Of a stretch of 64,000 bases of DNA, positions 1 to 8,787 are shown piece by piece. Source of the stretch: Streptomyces sp. CGMCC 4.7035 (GTDB lineage Bacteria; Actinomycetota; Actinomycetes; Streptomycetales; Streptomycetaceae); assembly GCF_031583065.1 (NCBI RefSeq), contig NZ_CP134053.1, positions 7,667,001 through 7,731,000 of the forward strand. Reading direction: 5' to 3'. The notes under the pieces were generated by a model that was given only the letters and a program-made list of their open reading frames with translations, had not been told where the DNA came from and made no database searches. Positions within the stretch are counted from its first letter, which is position 1. Every line of letters starts with the position of its first letter. A program made the position numbers and the translations under genes.

Positions 1-180
1 CATCACGCGCAGCGAGATGCCGACGGCGGCGCGGATCGCGGCGAAGGTCTCCGCCGGCGGGGTGAGCCCGTCGGCGGCGATGTCGGTGACCAGTTCGAGG
101 CGGTCCGCGCCTCCGGCCTGGGCGGCGACCGCGTCCTCGACGTCGAGGGCGATCACCTCCAGGACTGCACGCGTGCTCAT
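1..180 (-). CDS. cutC: CutC-family copper homeostasis protein, N-terminal part only
   Basis: The minus strand opens with an ATG at 178-180 and runs off the left edge, giving the first 60 residues. The segment LEVIALDVEDAVAAQAGGAD, followed by RLELVTDIAADGLTPP, is the typical N-terminal strand and loop of CutC-like TIM-barrel proteins. In bacteria the family was named for copper tolerance, but its biochemical role is poorly established. The start fits because the conserved block begins at residue 7. A dre-like sequence lies about 36 bp upstream, which suggests aminosugar control (inference). The rest of the gene lies outside the window. Confidence 0.85.
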   Translation of the reverse strand, partial: MSTRAVLEVIALDVEDAVAAQAGGADRLELVTDIAADGLTPPAETFAAIRAAVGISLRVM

Positions 181-215
181 AGGACCCCTTCCGTCGGTGC
201 TCCCCAGGAGCGGCT

Positions 216-231
216 ACAGGTCTAGTCCAAT
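216..231. promoter_or_regulatory. dre-like DasR operator upstream of cutC
   Basis: The 16-mer ACAGGTCTAGTCCAAT matches the DasR consensus ACTGGTCTAGACCAGT at 13 of 16 positions, including the central CTAG. It lies 36 bp before the cutC start, a sensible place for a repressor site. DasR is the GntR-family GlcNAc/glucosamine-6-P responsive regulator of Streptomyces. Binding is inferred from sequence only. Confidence 0.5.
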
Positions 232-283
232 CCAAGGGTACGACGGCGGGGTGCCGGGGGCGAGAAGATCGCCCGGGGGTGGA

Positions 284-732
284 TCAGCCGAAGATGTTCA
301 GGTCCGCCTCCTCCACCCCCGCCAGCTCGTACCCCGCCCCGCGCACCGGGCGTCCCGCGTACAGCCGCACGAGGGTGGCGGCGTCACCGATGTACCGCGC
401 GGGCGTCCGCTGCGCGGACATGTCTCCGAGCCGCAGCGGCTCGTCCACGTCGTCGAGGTCCGCGTGCAGCGGCAGGTGGCCCTTCTCCCGCGTCACCCGG
501 ACCAGCAGGGTCAGTGCGTCCGGCAGCCCCTCCCCGCGTACGCCCCCGGCTCGCCGAAGGTCTCCCGTACGTCACCGAGCACGTCCCGCACCGTCCACCA
601 GGGACACGCGGCGGTCGGCAGCGAGAAGTCCGCGTCGGGCCGGGCCCGCAGCAGCGGTATCAGGGCGTCACGCTCGACGGCCGGCAGCCGCCCGGGCAGC
701 TCGGGGTCCCGCTCCTCGTGTACGTCAGTCAT
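284..732 (-). pseudogene. Broken maleylpyruvate isomerase-family (mycothiol-dependent) protein
   Basis: The start (ATG at 730-732, MTDVHEERDPELPG) leads into the family motif AACPWWTVRDVLG. The frame then jumps straight to GDVRETFGEPGAYAG, which in relatives lies some 70 residues later, so the middle of the DinB-like bundle is missing in frame. After AYAG the frame breaks at a G-rich run near 540. Adding one G restores EGLPDALTLLV and joins the downstream frame to its stop at 284 (ending ADLNIFG). The total is about 149 codons, against about 250 usual for the family. Loss of the core plus a frameshift makes a working enzyme unlikely. A sequencing error could explain the frameshift but not the deletion. 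Confidence 0.75.
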
Positions 733-778
733 GGGCTCCAAGGCAGGGGCCCCGGGTGCGGCGCGGGAGAATGACGCC

Positions 779-1438
779 ATGGCCGATCTCGACGCGCTGC
801 GCACCCGCTGGACCCGTGCCCTGGAAGGAGTCCGGGGACCGGCCGGCGGCCCCGACCCGGCCCCGTACGCCGACAACCTGCTCGCCCGCTGGCAGGAGCC
901 GCAACGCCGGTACCACACGCTCGCGCACCTCACCGCGGTCCTCGACCACGTCGACGTACTGGAGACGTACGCGGACGACCCCGACGTCGTCCGTCTGGCC
1001 GCCTGGTTCCATGACGCGGTCTACCTGCCCGACCGCTCGGAGAACGAGGAGCGCTCGGCCCGCCTCGCCGAACGCGCGCTCCCGGAGGCCGGGGTCCCGC
1101 CGCGGAAGACGGCCGAGGTCGCCCGCCTGGTCCGCCTCACCGTCACCCACGACCCGGCCGAGGGCGACCGCGACGGCCAGGTGCTGTGCGACGCCGACCT
1201 GGCGATCCTGGCGGCACCCCCGTCCGCGTACGCGGCCTACACCGCCGCCGTGCGCGAGGAGTACCACTTCGTCCCGAACGACGCCTTCCGCACGGGCCGC
1301 GCCGCGATCCTGGGCCAACTCCTGGACCTGCCCCGGCTGTTCCGCACGCCGTACGGGGCGGCGGAGTGGGAGGCGACGGCGCGGTACAACCTGCGGTCGG
1401 AGCTGGATCTGCTGACGTCACAGGCCCGGCCGGAGTAG
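779..1438 (+). CDS. HD-domain phosphohydrolase-like protein
   Basis: The protein has 219 residues. It contains RYHTLAHL near residue 45 and AAWFHDAVY near residue 80, the His/His-Asp metal-binding pattern of HD-superfamily phosphohydrolases, followed by a conserved DADLAIL segment. Members of this stand-alone family are predicted metal-dependent hydrolases of unknown substrate and are often annotated only as HD domain proteins. The ATG at 779 was chosen because the reading frame upstream has atypical composition and overlaps the divergent pseudogene promoter. It stands alone: the neighbours on both sides are on the opposite strand. Confidence 0.8.
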   Translation: MADLDALRTRWTRALEGVRGPAGGPDPAPYADNLLARWQEPQRRYHTLAHLTAVLDHVDVLETYADDPDVVRLAAWFHDAVYLPDRSENEERSARLAERALPEAGVPPRKTAEVARLVRLTVTHDPAEGDRDGQVLCDADLAILAAPPSAYAAYTAAVREEYHFVPNDAFRTGRAAILGQLLDLPRLFRTPYGAAEWEATARYNLRSELDLLTSQARPE

Positions 1439-1511
1439 CGTGCATGGACGGGCGCTCCGGCGGTATGTCCCCAGAAGCCGGCCCCACCGCCGCACGAACA
1501 GTGTTGCCGGG

Positions 1512-2039
1512 CTAACAACGGGCCGGCGGGAGTGTTTCGTCGTCGCCCTTGATGATCACCGGCGCGCCTCCGTCGCCGCCCTCCACGTACGCGGCCGTGC
1601 ACACCACCTGACGCACCGCCATCTTCCCGAGCCGCCGCACCGCGAGCGGGAGATCGATCGTCACCGTGCCGGAGTTCGTCTCCACCTCCACGCGGCCCTT
1701 CAGCTCCGGCAGCTCCGTGCGGAGCCCGGCCGCTCGCTCGTCCGCCTGCGGGCCGGCGAACAGCGCGGAGATGCGCTTCGGGCCGGCCACCGGCTCGGCA
1801 TCGTCAGGAGGAACCCCGTCCGCTGCGACCTGCCGGACCACCGTCGTCAGGTGCTCCTCTTCGCCCTCTCCGACGACGAAGAAGAGGAGCACCTGCCCCT
1901 TGTAGTCGGGGGCCAAGAGGGTGGCCGGCCCGCCGACCTCGATGACGTCGGTCTCCTGCACTCCGCAGCCGGCGAGCAGGGCGGCCACCGTGGCACAGGC
2001 CGCGACGGCGCGGCCCACGGCGGGGCGCGGACGCTTCAC
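1512..2039 (-). CDS. Lipoprotein encoded with a two-component system (AfsQ3/CseA-like position)
   Basis: The protein has 175 residues. A GTG start at 2039 overlaps the stop of the histidine kinase gene (GTGA), so the two are translationally coupled. The N-terminus has basic residues, a hydrophobic stretch and a lipobox LLAGC about 25 residues in, indicating a lipid-anchored extracytoplasmic protein. The mature part has a GerMN-like look (KGQVLLFFVVGEGEEEHLTTVV), but I cannot confirm the domain. In Streptomyces, lipoproteins in this position (CseA, AfsQ3) modulate the linked sensor kinase. By analogy this one may tune the kinase encoded at 2036-3511. Confidence 0.75.
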   Translation of the reverse strand: MKRPRPAVGRAVAACATVAALLAGCGVQETDVIEVGGPATLLAPDYKGQVLLFFVVGEGEEEHLTTVVRQVAADGVPPDDAEPVAGPKRISALFAGPQADERAAGLRTELPELKGRVEVETNSGTVTIDLPLAVRRLGKMAVRQVVCTAAYVEGGDGGAPVIIKGDDETLPPARC

Positions 2040-3511
2040 GTCGTCTCCTCCTCGCCCCTCAGAGGTATCTCCACGGTGAACACGGCGCCGCCCGCCGGGC
2101 TGTTCGCGGCCCGGACCGTGCCTCCGTGCAGCCGTACGTTCTCCAGAGTGATGGCGAGGCCGAGACCGCTGCCCGCCGAGCGGGTGCGGGCCGCGTCCGC
2201 CTTGTAGAAGCGCTCGAAGATATGCGGCAGCACGTCCGCGGGGATGCCGGGGCCGCTGTCCGCGACCTCGGTGACGAGCCACCCGGCGTCCTTCGCCCCG
2301 CCCCCGTCACCGTGTGGCTCGGTGCGCAGCCGCACCACGACGGGCGCGCTTCCGTGCCGCAGTGCGTTGCCGACCAGGTTGGCGATGACGACGTCGAAGC
2401 GCCGGGGATCGAGCCGGGCCCGGATGCCGTCGGGCAGGTCGGTGACGACCTGTGCGGGATCGGTCCAGTGACGGCTCGCCAGGGTCTTGCGGATGGTCTG
2501 CGTGACGTCGACCTCGTCGGTGTTCAGCTCGGCGGCCCGGGCGTCGAAGCGGGAGATCTCCATCAGGTCCTCGACGAGGACGGCCAGTTTGCCCGTTTCC
2601 GCACTGATCAGCCGGACGGCCGCAGCGGTGTCCGGGGCGAGGTGGGCCGCATCCTCGTCCAGCACCTCGGTGACGGCGAGCATCCCGGCGAGGGGGGTGC
2701 GCAGTTCATGGGAGACGTCGGAGGCGAAGCGACGCGCGCGCGCCTCGGCCGCCCGCAGCTCGCCGACGGTCCGCTCCAGTTCGACGGCGGACTCGTTGAA
2801 GGTGCGGGCCAGGTCGGCGAGTTCGTCGCTGCCCTTGACCTGGATGCGGGTGTCGAGGCGACCGCTGCCCATGTTCCGCGCCGCCTTCCGCAGGTCGCGG
2901 ACCGGACGCAGCACGCTGCGCGCGGCCAGCAACGCGGGGACGAGCGCCACCGCGAGCCCCGGGACGGCCCCGTCGCGGGCCGCGATGACCATGGCCCGGA
3001 CGTTGGCGTCCTCCTCGTCCAGCCGCATCACGGCGTACACCACGAGCCCGGTGGGGCGCACGGTCTTCCCGGTCTGGAACACGGCCGGCATGGCGATGGT
3101 CAGCCATGGGACGCCGTTCTTGTCGACCCGCTGGAAGCCACCGCGGGGGTGGGCGAACGCGGCGTGGCGCAGCTCGGGGGTGATCACAGTGGAGACGGGG
3201 CTGTCACCGGAGGAGACCCGGACCGACCCGTACTCGGCGAACACCACCCATGTCCGGGGTTTGCCCTGCCGCGCCATCCCCTGCAACTGGGGGCGGAGGT
3301 ACCGGGGTTCGACGGGAAACGATGTGCCCAGCTTCTGGACCCGCTCGCGGAAGGAGGAGACGGCCGTGTCCTGGGCCTGTTCGAGGATCGCCGTGCGCGC
3401 CGCGCGATAGGTCAGGGCCGCGGTGGTCACGGCACTGACGGCGGCGACCAGCAAAAACGCGAGCACCAGTCGGGCACGCAGCCCGATGCGGGCCTTCCGG
3501 CGGCTCACCAC
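2036..3511 (-). CDS. Membrane sensor histidine kinase of a two-component system
   Basis: The protein has 491 residues and starts at GTG (3511). A first transmembrane helix spans about residues 14-34. An extracytoplasmic sensor region follows to about 180, then a second helix at about 183-200 and HAMP to about 250. The HisKA box SDVSHELRTPLAG has phospho-acceptor His268, and the HATPase N box NLVGNALRHG and G boxes DSGPGI and GSGLGL are intact. It is an orthodox PhoR/EnvZ-type kinase, similar in layout to AfsQ2/CseC. The gene lies 4 bp after the regulator gene and overlaps the lipoprotein gene, so all three form an operon. Its signal is unknown; the adjoining envelope genes suggest cell-wall status (inference). 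Confidence 0.93.
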   Translation of the reverse strand: MVSRRKARIGLRARLVLAFLLVAAVSAVTTAALTYRAARTAILEQAQDTAVSSFRERVQKLGTSFPVEPRYLRPQLQGMARQGKPRTWVVFAEYGSVRVSSGDSPVSTVITPELRHAAFAHPRGGFQRVDKNGVPWLTIAMPAVFQTGKTVRPTGLVVYAVMRLDEEDANVRAMVIAARDGAVPGLAVALVPALLAARSVLRPVRDLRKAARNMGSGRLDTRIQVKGSDELADLARTFNESAVELERTVGELRAAEARARRFASDVSHELRTPLAGMLAVTEVLDEDAAHLAPDTAAAVRLISAETGKLAVLVEDLMEISRFDARAAELNTDEVDVTQTIRKTLASRHWTDPAQVVTDLPDGIRARLDPRRFDVVIANLVGNALRHGSAPVVVRLRTEPHGDGGGAKDAGWLVTEVADSGPGIPADVLPHIFERFYKADAARTRSAGSGLGLAITLENVRLHGGTVRAANSPAGGAVFTVEIPLRGEEETT

Positions 3512-3515
3512 GACC

Positions 3516-4196
3516 TCACAGCGGTCCGAAGCGGTAGCCGAAGCCCCGCAGGGTCTGGATGTAGCGGGGGGTGCCGGGCATGTCCTCGATCTTGTTGCGC
3601 AGCCGGCGTACGCAGGCGTCGACCAGGCGGGCGTCGCCGTGGTAGCTGTGTTCCCAGACCTGCTCCAGCAGTTGCTGCCGGCTGAAGACCTGCTCCGGCG
3701 CGGCGGTCAGATACAGCAGGAGCTTGAGCTCGGAGGGGGCGAGCGCCACGCGTTCCCCGGACTTGGCGACGTTCAGCCCGGCACGGTCGATGGCGAGGTC
3801 GCCGTGGAACTCCACGGCGGGGCGTCCGCCCGGCTCGTCGATGCGGCGCAGTACGGCTCGGATGCGGGCCTCGATCACCTCGGTGCGGGCGGGTTTGACT
3901 ATGTAGTCGTCGGCTCCTGCCTCAAGACCGACCACGACGTCGAAGTCGTCGCCGCGGGCGGTGAGCATGATGATCGGCAGTTGCCCCGCCTCGCGTACCT
4001 GACGGCAGACCTGGACCCCGTTCATGCCCGGCAGCATGAGGTCCAGGAGCAGCAGATCGGGCCGGAACTCACCGATGGCCGCGAGCCCGGCCTCCCCGGT
4101 GGGGGCGGTGCGCACCTCGTGCCCGCGGCGGCGCAGGCCGAGCTCGATCCCTTCGCGGACGGAGGCATCGTCTTCGATGAGGAGGACGCGTGGCAT
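3516..4196 (-). CDS. OmpR/PhoB-family response regulator (AfsQ1/CseB-like)
   Basis: The protein has 226 residues. The receiver domain carries the acidic pair in IEDD, phospho-acceptor Asp52 (LLLLDLMLPG) and the conserved Lys in KPA. The C-terminal winged helix includes WEHSYHGDARLVDACVRRLR and the terminal RGFGYR wing. The ATG at 4196 places MPRVLLIEDD at the N-terminus, as in relatives; an upstream in-frame ATG at 4220 would add eight atypical residues. It is the first gene of the operon with the kinase and lipoprotein. Overall similarity is to AfsQ1, but no sigma factor gene is divergent here, so orthology is not claimed. Confidence 0.92.
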   Translation of the reverse strand: MPRVLLIEDDASVREGIELGLRRRGHEVRTAPTGEAGLAAIGEFRPDLLLLDLMLPGMNGVQVCRQVREAGQLPIIMLTARGDDFDVVVGLEAGADDYIVKPARTEVIEARIRAVLRRIDEPGGRPAVEFHGDLAIDRAGLNVAKSGERVALAPSELKLLLYLTAAPEQVFSRQQLLEQVWEHSYHGDARLVDACVRRLRNKIEDMPGTPRYIQTLRGFGYRFGPL

Positions 4197-4275
4197 GTGT
4201 GGAGTATTCCATCCCGTCAAATGAAGTCAGCAACTGGTCAGTTGGCGTACAAAAGAGGTTTGCCGGGCGTGATCG

Positions 4276-5961
4276 TCAGGCCCGGCGGCGGAGTCTGCGG
4301 AGCACCGCCCCGAGGGCGGCCTCCAGTTCGGTCAGACGCAGGGGACGGGCCAGCAGCGCGAAAGTCACGAGGATGGCCGCCGCGCCCGCCGTCGCCGCCG
4401 CGAGCGGGCCGAGCGGGGCCGCGCGCCCGGCCGCGAGGTGGCCGAGCGCGGCGGCCGGGACCCCGGCGAGCAGCAGCCGGGCCAGGGCGGCCACGGACGC
4501 GGAACGCCACAGCCCGCCGCGCCCGGAGCCCGCCGTCACCGCGAGCCTGCGGTCCAGCACGTACGCGGTGACCGCCCAGCCCGCGAAGAGCGCCACCGAG
4601 TACGCCCCGGCCATGCCGGTGACCGCCCAGCGCGCGGGCAGCAGCAGACAAGCGGCCGCGGACAGACCCGCGTTGAGTGAGGCGATCACCAGGTTCAGCA
4701 GGAAGGGCGTGCGGGTGTCGGAGAGCGCGTAGAAGGCGCGGGAGAGGACGTACTGACCGGAGAAGGCGATCAGCCCCGGCGCGAAGGCCGCGAGCGCCCC
4801 CGCCATCACCGCGATGTCGTCCGCGCCGGTCCTGCCGTACTGGAAGACGAGCGCCATGACCGGCTCGGCGAGCGCGAGGAGCACGCACGCGGCGGGCACC
4901 ACGGCGGCGGTGCTGGTGCGCAGCGCGTACGAGACGTCCCGGCGCACGCCCGCCGTGTCACCGTCGGCCGCCGCCCCGCTCATCCGCGGCATCAGCGCGG
5001 TGACCAGCGAGACGGTCACGATCCCGTGCGGCACGGCCCACAGCAGATACGCGTTGCCGTAAGCGCTGAACCCGGCCCCGCCATCGATCCCCTCGGCGGC
5101 CGCGCGCTGCCCCGCCACCGTGGCGAGCCAGGTCACCGCCCAGTACGCGAGCTGGTTGGTGAACACGAGCAGCACCAGCCAGCCCGCCGAGCGCAGCGGC
5201 CGGGACAGCCCGCTGCCCCGCCAGTCGAACCGGGGCCGCCAGCGGAAGCGCGCCGCGCGCAGGGACGGCAGCAGCGCCAGCGCCTGGACGGCGATCCCGG
5301 CCGTGGTGCCCCAGCCGAGCAGCGCGGTCTCGCCGGGCGTGAGCGTGCCCCCGGTACCGGCCGTCACCAGATACAGGCCGAACACGGCGATGACGACCAC
5401 GTTGTTGAGGACCGGGGTCCACATCATGGCGCCGAACCGGCCCCGGGCGTTCAGCACCTGCCCGAGCAGGGTGAACAGACCGAGGAAGAAGATCTGCGGC
5501 AGGCAGTAGCGCGCGAAGGCGACCGTCGTCGTCGCCTGGGCCCCGGTGTAGTCGGTGTAGGCCGCGACGATCGCGGGCGCGGCCAACACCGCCCCGGCCG
5601 TGATCAGCAGCAGGGCCGCCGTGCAGACGGTGAGCAGCCGGTCGGTGTACGCGGCCCCGCCGTCCTCGTGCTCCTTGGCCGCCTTGACCAGCTCGGGGAC
5701 GAAGACGGCGTTGAGCGCGCCGCCCATCAGCAGCGTGTAGACGATGTTGGGGACGGTGTTGCCGACCGCGTAGCCGTCGGCGGCAAGACCCATGCCGAGC
5801 GCGGCGGCGATCACGGCGGAGCGTACGAATCCGGTGGCGCGGGAGACGAGGGACCCGGCGGCCATGACCGCGCCGCTGCGCAGCACCGAGCCGGACCGCC
5901 GGCCCCTCGACTTCTCTGTCGTGGCGGTGGCGGCACTCGTGGGGGTCGCGGAGGCGCTCAT
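4276..5961 (-). CDS. murJ: MurJ/MviN-family lipid II flippase
   Basis: The protein has 561 residues. After a Ser/Thr/Ala-rich cytoplasmic N-terminus come about 14 hydrophobic helices of the MATE/MviN fold. Typical family segments are SLVSRATGFVRSAVIAAALG near residue 40, NTVPNIVYTLLMGGALNAVF near residue 70, and FYALSDTRTPFLLNL in the second half. MurJ proteins flip undecaprenyl-linked peptidoglycan precursor across the membrane. Its ATG overlaps the TGA of the femX-like gene, so the two are co-translated. Streptomyces genomes usually carry several MviN paralogues, so this may not be the essential copy. Confidence 0.9.
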   Translation of the reverse strand: MSASATPTSAATATTEKSRGRRSGSVLRSGAVMAAGSLVSRATGFVRSAVIAAALGMGLAADGYAVGNTVPNIVYTLLMGGALNAVFVPELVKAAKEHEDGGAAYTDRLLTVCTAALLLITAGAVLAAPAIVAAYTDYTGAQATTTVAFARYCLPQIFFLGLFTLLGQVLNARGRFGAMMWTPVLNNVVVIAVFGLYLVTAGTGGTLTPGETALLGWGTTAGIAVQALALLPSLRAARFRWRPRFDWRGSGLSRPLRSAGWLVLLVFTNQLAYWAVTWLATVAGQRAAAEGIDGGAGFSAYGNAYLLWAVPHGIVTVSLVTALMPRMSGAAADGDTAGVRRDVSYALRTSTAAVVPAACVLLALAEPVMALVFQYGRTGADDIAVMAGALAAFAPGLIAFSGQYVLSRAFYALSDTRTPFLLNLVIASLNAGLSAAACLLLPARWAVTGMAGAYSVALFAGWAVTAYVLDRRLAVTAGSGRGGLWRSASVAALARLLLAGVPAAALGHLAAGRAAPLGPLAAATAGAAAILVTFALLARPLRLTELEAALGAVLRRLRRRA

Positions 5962-7142
5962 CGGCGGGCCAGATACATCTGGAAGGCGCGGTACAGCGTG
6001 TGGTTGGCGGTGCCGTCCAAGGGTGTCTCCCATTCCCCCAGCGTCTCGACGACCTGGCCTCCGGTGCCGAGCTTCCAGCGCAGCAGCCCGAACGAGCGGT
6101 CGTCGGGGTCGAGGATGGAGGGTACGCCACGCATGTCGTAGACCTCCGCCCCCCGGGCGTGGGCGTCGAGCATCATCTGCCACTGGAGGGCGTTGGAGGG
6201 GCGGACCTCGCGGCGGTGGTCGGCGGAGGCCCCGGTCTGGTACCAGACCCGCCGACCCACGGTGATCATGGTGTGGGCGGCCAGTATCTCGCCCTGGTGG
6301 CGGGCGAGGTAGAGCTTCATCCGGCCCGGCTCCTCCGCGTTGAGGGCCGCGTACTGGCGCTCGTAGTACGCGAGCGAGCGGCCGAGGCGGAAGCCGTCGC
6401 GCTCCTCGGTGATCCGCAGCAGCCGGTAGAACGCGGCGAGTTCGGCCGGCCCACCCACCGTCACCTCGACGCCCGACTTGGCCGCCCGGCGGATGTTGCG
6501 CCGCCACTCCTGGTTGAGCCCGGACCACAGGTCGTCGCGGGTACGCCCGGCCAGCGGCACCCGGAAGACGTGGCGGGGCTGGGCGTCCCCGTCGTCGGTG
6601 TCCTCGCCGCAGCGCCGCCAGCCATGGGCCCGCAGCCGCTCGGCCACGACGGCGCCCAGGGGATCGACCTCGCAGGCGAGCACGTCGGCGAGGCGCCGCC
6701 CGGGGCCGGTTGCCGCCTTGAGTGCGGCGGCGTCCCACCGGCGGTAGTCGGGCGCGGGCCCGATGCGTACGGCGAAGGCTCCCGCGGCTCGCAGATGGCG
6801 CAGCAGCGGGGTGAGCCAGCCGTCGAGGTCCGGGTCGGCCCAGTCGGCGACCGGCCCCTCGGGCAGGTAGGCGAAGTACTTCCGGGTGCCGGGGAACTGA
6901 CGCAGCAGCACCAACGCCACCCCGCTCAGCTCACCCGCCCGGGAGCCGGTCCCCGGCCCCCAACCGAGCAGCTGGGCCTGCCAGCCGTTCTTCACCGCGC
7001 CCCAGGAGGGGCACTGGAGAAAGCCCGGGGCCAGGGCGGAGCCGGTGCGGGATGCCAGGAAGGCGCGGTACGCCTCGGCGGAGACGGGCCCCAGCCGCGC
7101 TTCCTGCCGACCGCGGCTTGCCGTCACGAGCAGTGCTGACAC
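5958..7142 (-). CDS. FemXAB-family peptidoglycan aminoacyltransferase (lipid II:glycine glycyltransferase-like)
   Basis: The protein has 394 residues with a GTG start at 7142, chosen because an AGGAGG lies 8-9 bp upstream; the open frame extends further but without coding character. It shows the FemX double-GNAT layout: an N-terminal region with GFLQCPSWGAVKNGW, a central basic NQEWRRNIRRAAKSGVEV, and the second domain with WYQTGASADHRR and the terminal YDMRGVP/FKxKLG-like block (GLLRWKLGTGG). Family members add amino acids from aminoacyl-tRNA to the peptidoglycan stem peptide. Coupling to murJ fits a cell-wall precursor role. The exact amino acid added is unknown. Confidence 0.88.
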   Translation of the reverse strand: MSALLVTASRGRQEARLGPVSAEAYRAFLASRTGSALAPGFLQCPSWGAVKNGWQAQLLGWGPGTGSRAGELSGVALVLLRQFPGTRKYFAYLPEGPVADWADPDLDGWLTPLLRHLRAAGAFAVRIGPAPDYRRWDAAALKAATGPGRRLADVLACEVDPLGAVVAERLRAHGWRRCGEDTDDGDAQPRHVFRVPLAGRTRDDLWSGLNQEWRRNIRRAAKSGVEVTVGGPAELAAFYRLLRITEERDGFRLGRSLAYYERQYAALNAEEPGRMKLYLARHQGEILAAHTMITVGRRVWYQTGASADHRREVRPSNALQWQMMLDAHARGAEVYDMRGVPSILDPDDRSFGLLRWKLGTGGQVVETLGEWETPLDGTANHTLYRAFQMYLARR

Positions 7143-7391
7143 TGCGCCTCCTCGGGTGCCGTTGGTGTCGAGTGGGAACCGAGCCGTGCAGCACGGAACA
7201 CGAGAAAAATTCGCAGGCGCCCGTGACCGTGCCGCGCGGCGAATGTGACCGGACGATGACCGTTCCCCAGCAGTCGCTGTCACACGGCCGATATGCCGAT
7301 GTCCTGCGCTTTTCGCGGCCTAGAGTCCCCTCGCGTCCTGCCGTCTTCCCGGCTTTCGACTTTCGCCTTTCGACCTTCCCGGAGGTTTCCG

Positions 7392-8624
7392 TTGCGCCAG
7401 ACACGTGTCGGACCGATACGCGTGGGCCCGGTGCGGGTTCGCGCCGCCGCCACCGCCGCGGCAGCCGCCGTCCTGCTCACCGCCGCACTCTCCGCCTGCT
7501 CCGCCGACGGCGCGCCCGCGGCGAAGGCCGATTCGAAAGCCGGCGGGCACACGAGCGGCCGGCCCGCGACAGTCACCGTGACACCCCACGGCACGCGAGC
7601 GAAGGCCGGCGAGCCGGTCAAGGTGGCCGCGAGCGGCGGCACTCTCACCTCGGTCACCGTCACCGACGCCCGGGGCGGCAGGCTCACCGGCACGCTGTCG
7701 CACGACGGCCGGACCTGGACCTCGAACCGCAACGCCGTGCCCGGCACCACCTACACGGTCAAGGCGGCGACCCGCACGAAAGACGGCACGACGGGCGACG
7801 CCGACGCGTCGTTCACCACCGCGGCCGCCGACAAGGTCAACAAGGTGGACTGGCGGCCGGGCAGCAGCACCACGGTCGGCGTGGCCCAGCCGATCTCCCT
7901 GGTCTTCGACAACCCGGTGCGGAACAAGGCCGCGGTGGAGAAGCAGCTCAAGGTCACCACCTCGAACAACACCGAGGGCTCGTGGGGCTGGATGAAGGAC
8001 TGGTCCGGCAAGGACCGGGTGGACTGGCGGCCCAAGGAGTACTGGCGGTCCGGCACCAGGGTGACCCTGGACGCGCGGCTGAACGGCACCGACTCGGGCA
8101 CGGGCGGCGGCTGGTTCGTACGCGACTACAAGCTCGGTTTCACCGTCGGCGCTCGGCAGGTCGTCAAGGTCGACCTCGACAGCAAGCGGCTCACCATGGA
8201 ACGCGACGGCAAAACGGTCCGGAGCTTCCCGGTCTCCGGCGGCACCCCCGGCCCCGACACGGGCTCCTGGCGCGGCACCGAGGTGGTGATGGCGAAGGAG
8301 GGCACGATCCGGATGAACTCCGAGACCGTGGGCCTCGGCAACGCCTACGACCAGAAGGTCGACTACTCGATGCGGCTGACCTGGTCGGGCACGTACGCCC
8401 ACGCCGCGCCCTGGAACGCCGCCTACTTCGGCAGGGCCAACAGGAGCCACGGCTGCATCGGCATGAGCGACGCCAACGCCGCCTGGCTCTACGGGCATGC
8501 GCAGCTCGGCGATCCGTTCGAGGTCAAGGGCGCGGAGACCAAGGGCGAGGTGGCCCTGAACAACGGCTTCGGCGACTGGAACGTCGACTGGGACCAGTGG
8601 CGCGCCAAGAGCGCCCTGCGGTGA
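7392..8624 (+). CDS. L,D-transpeptidase lipoprotein (YkuD domain with Ig-like domains)
   Basis: The protein has 410 residues. A TTG start at 7392 is preceded by GGAGG at 7381-7385 with 6-bp spacing, giving a basic N-terminus, a hydrophobic core and lipobox ALSAC (Cys36). Two Ig-like regions (about 60-145 and 148-250) precede the YkuD catalytic domain at about 253-385. The active-site pattern is complete: His337, then SHGC with His353 and catalytic Cys355. Such enzymes form 3-3 peptidoglycan cross-links or attach proteins, outside the membrane. The gene is divergent from femX/murJ across 249 bp, which likely holds both promoters. It resembles mycobacterial Ldt enzymes in domain order. Confidence 0.92.
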   Translation: MRQTRVGPIRVGPVRVRAAATAAAAAVLLTAALSACSADGAPAAKADSKAGGHTSGRPATVTVTPHGTRAKAGEPVKVAASGGTLTSVTVTDARGGRLTGTLSHDGRTWTSNRNAVPGTTYTVKAATRTKDGTTGDADASFTTAAADKVNKVDWRPGSSTTVGVAQPISLVFDNPVRNKAAVEKQLKVTTSNNTEGSWGWMKDWSGKDRVDWRPKEYWRSGTRVTLDARLNGTDSGTGGGWFVRDYKLGFTVGARQVVKVDLDSKRLTMERDGKTVRSFPVSGGTPGPDTGSWRGTEVVMAKEGTIRMNSETVGLGNAYDQKVDYSMRLTWSGTYAHAAPWNAAYFGRANRSHGCIGMSDANAAWLYGHAQLGDPFEVKGAETKGEVALNNGFGDWNVDWDQWRAKSALR

Positions 8625-8688
8625 CCGCCCTGCGGTGACCGGGACAGCCGGCCGGGAGCGGTGCGGGAGCGGTGCGGGAATGTGCCGG

Positions 8689-8760
8689 ACAGGACCGAGG
8701 CCCCGGGGCACAGGACCGAGGCCCCGGGGCACAGGACCGAGGCCTCGTGGCCACGCGACC
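8689..8760. repeat. Short tandem repeat, 21-bp unit, about 3.4 copies
   Basis: The unit ACAGGACCGAGGCCCCGGGGC occurs at 8689-8709 and 8710-8730 exactly. A third diverged copy starts at 8731, and a partial CGACCGAGGCCC follows. It lies between the transpeptidase stop and the terminator hairpin and has no coding role that I can see. It is one of several minisatellites in this window. Confidence 0.85.
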
Positions 8761-8762
8761 GA

Positions 8763-8787
8763 GGCCCTGTCATCGGACGACAGGGCC
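8763..8787. terminator. Hairpin between convergent genes
   Basis: GGCCCTGTC (8763-8771) and GACAGGGCC (8779-8787) form a perfect 9-bp stem with a 7-nt loop. It sits between the L,D-transpeptidase gene and the convergent DUF4031 gene, touching the latter's stop codon. No U-tract follows, as is common in Streptomyces. Confidence 0.7.

Noticed and set aside
2126..3685. 519-residue plus-strand frame opposite the histidine kinase
   Set aside because: Antisense to an intact kinase with all catalytic boxes; composition is that of a shadow frame.
4260..4290. Hairpin-like GCCGGG/CCCGGC at the end of murJ
   Set aside because: The stem is only 6 bp with a long loop and overlaps the stop codon; too weak to call a terminator.
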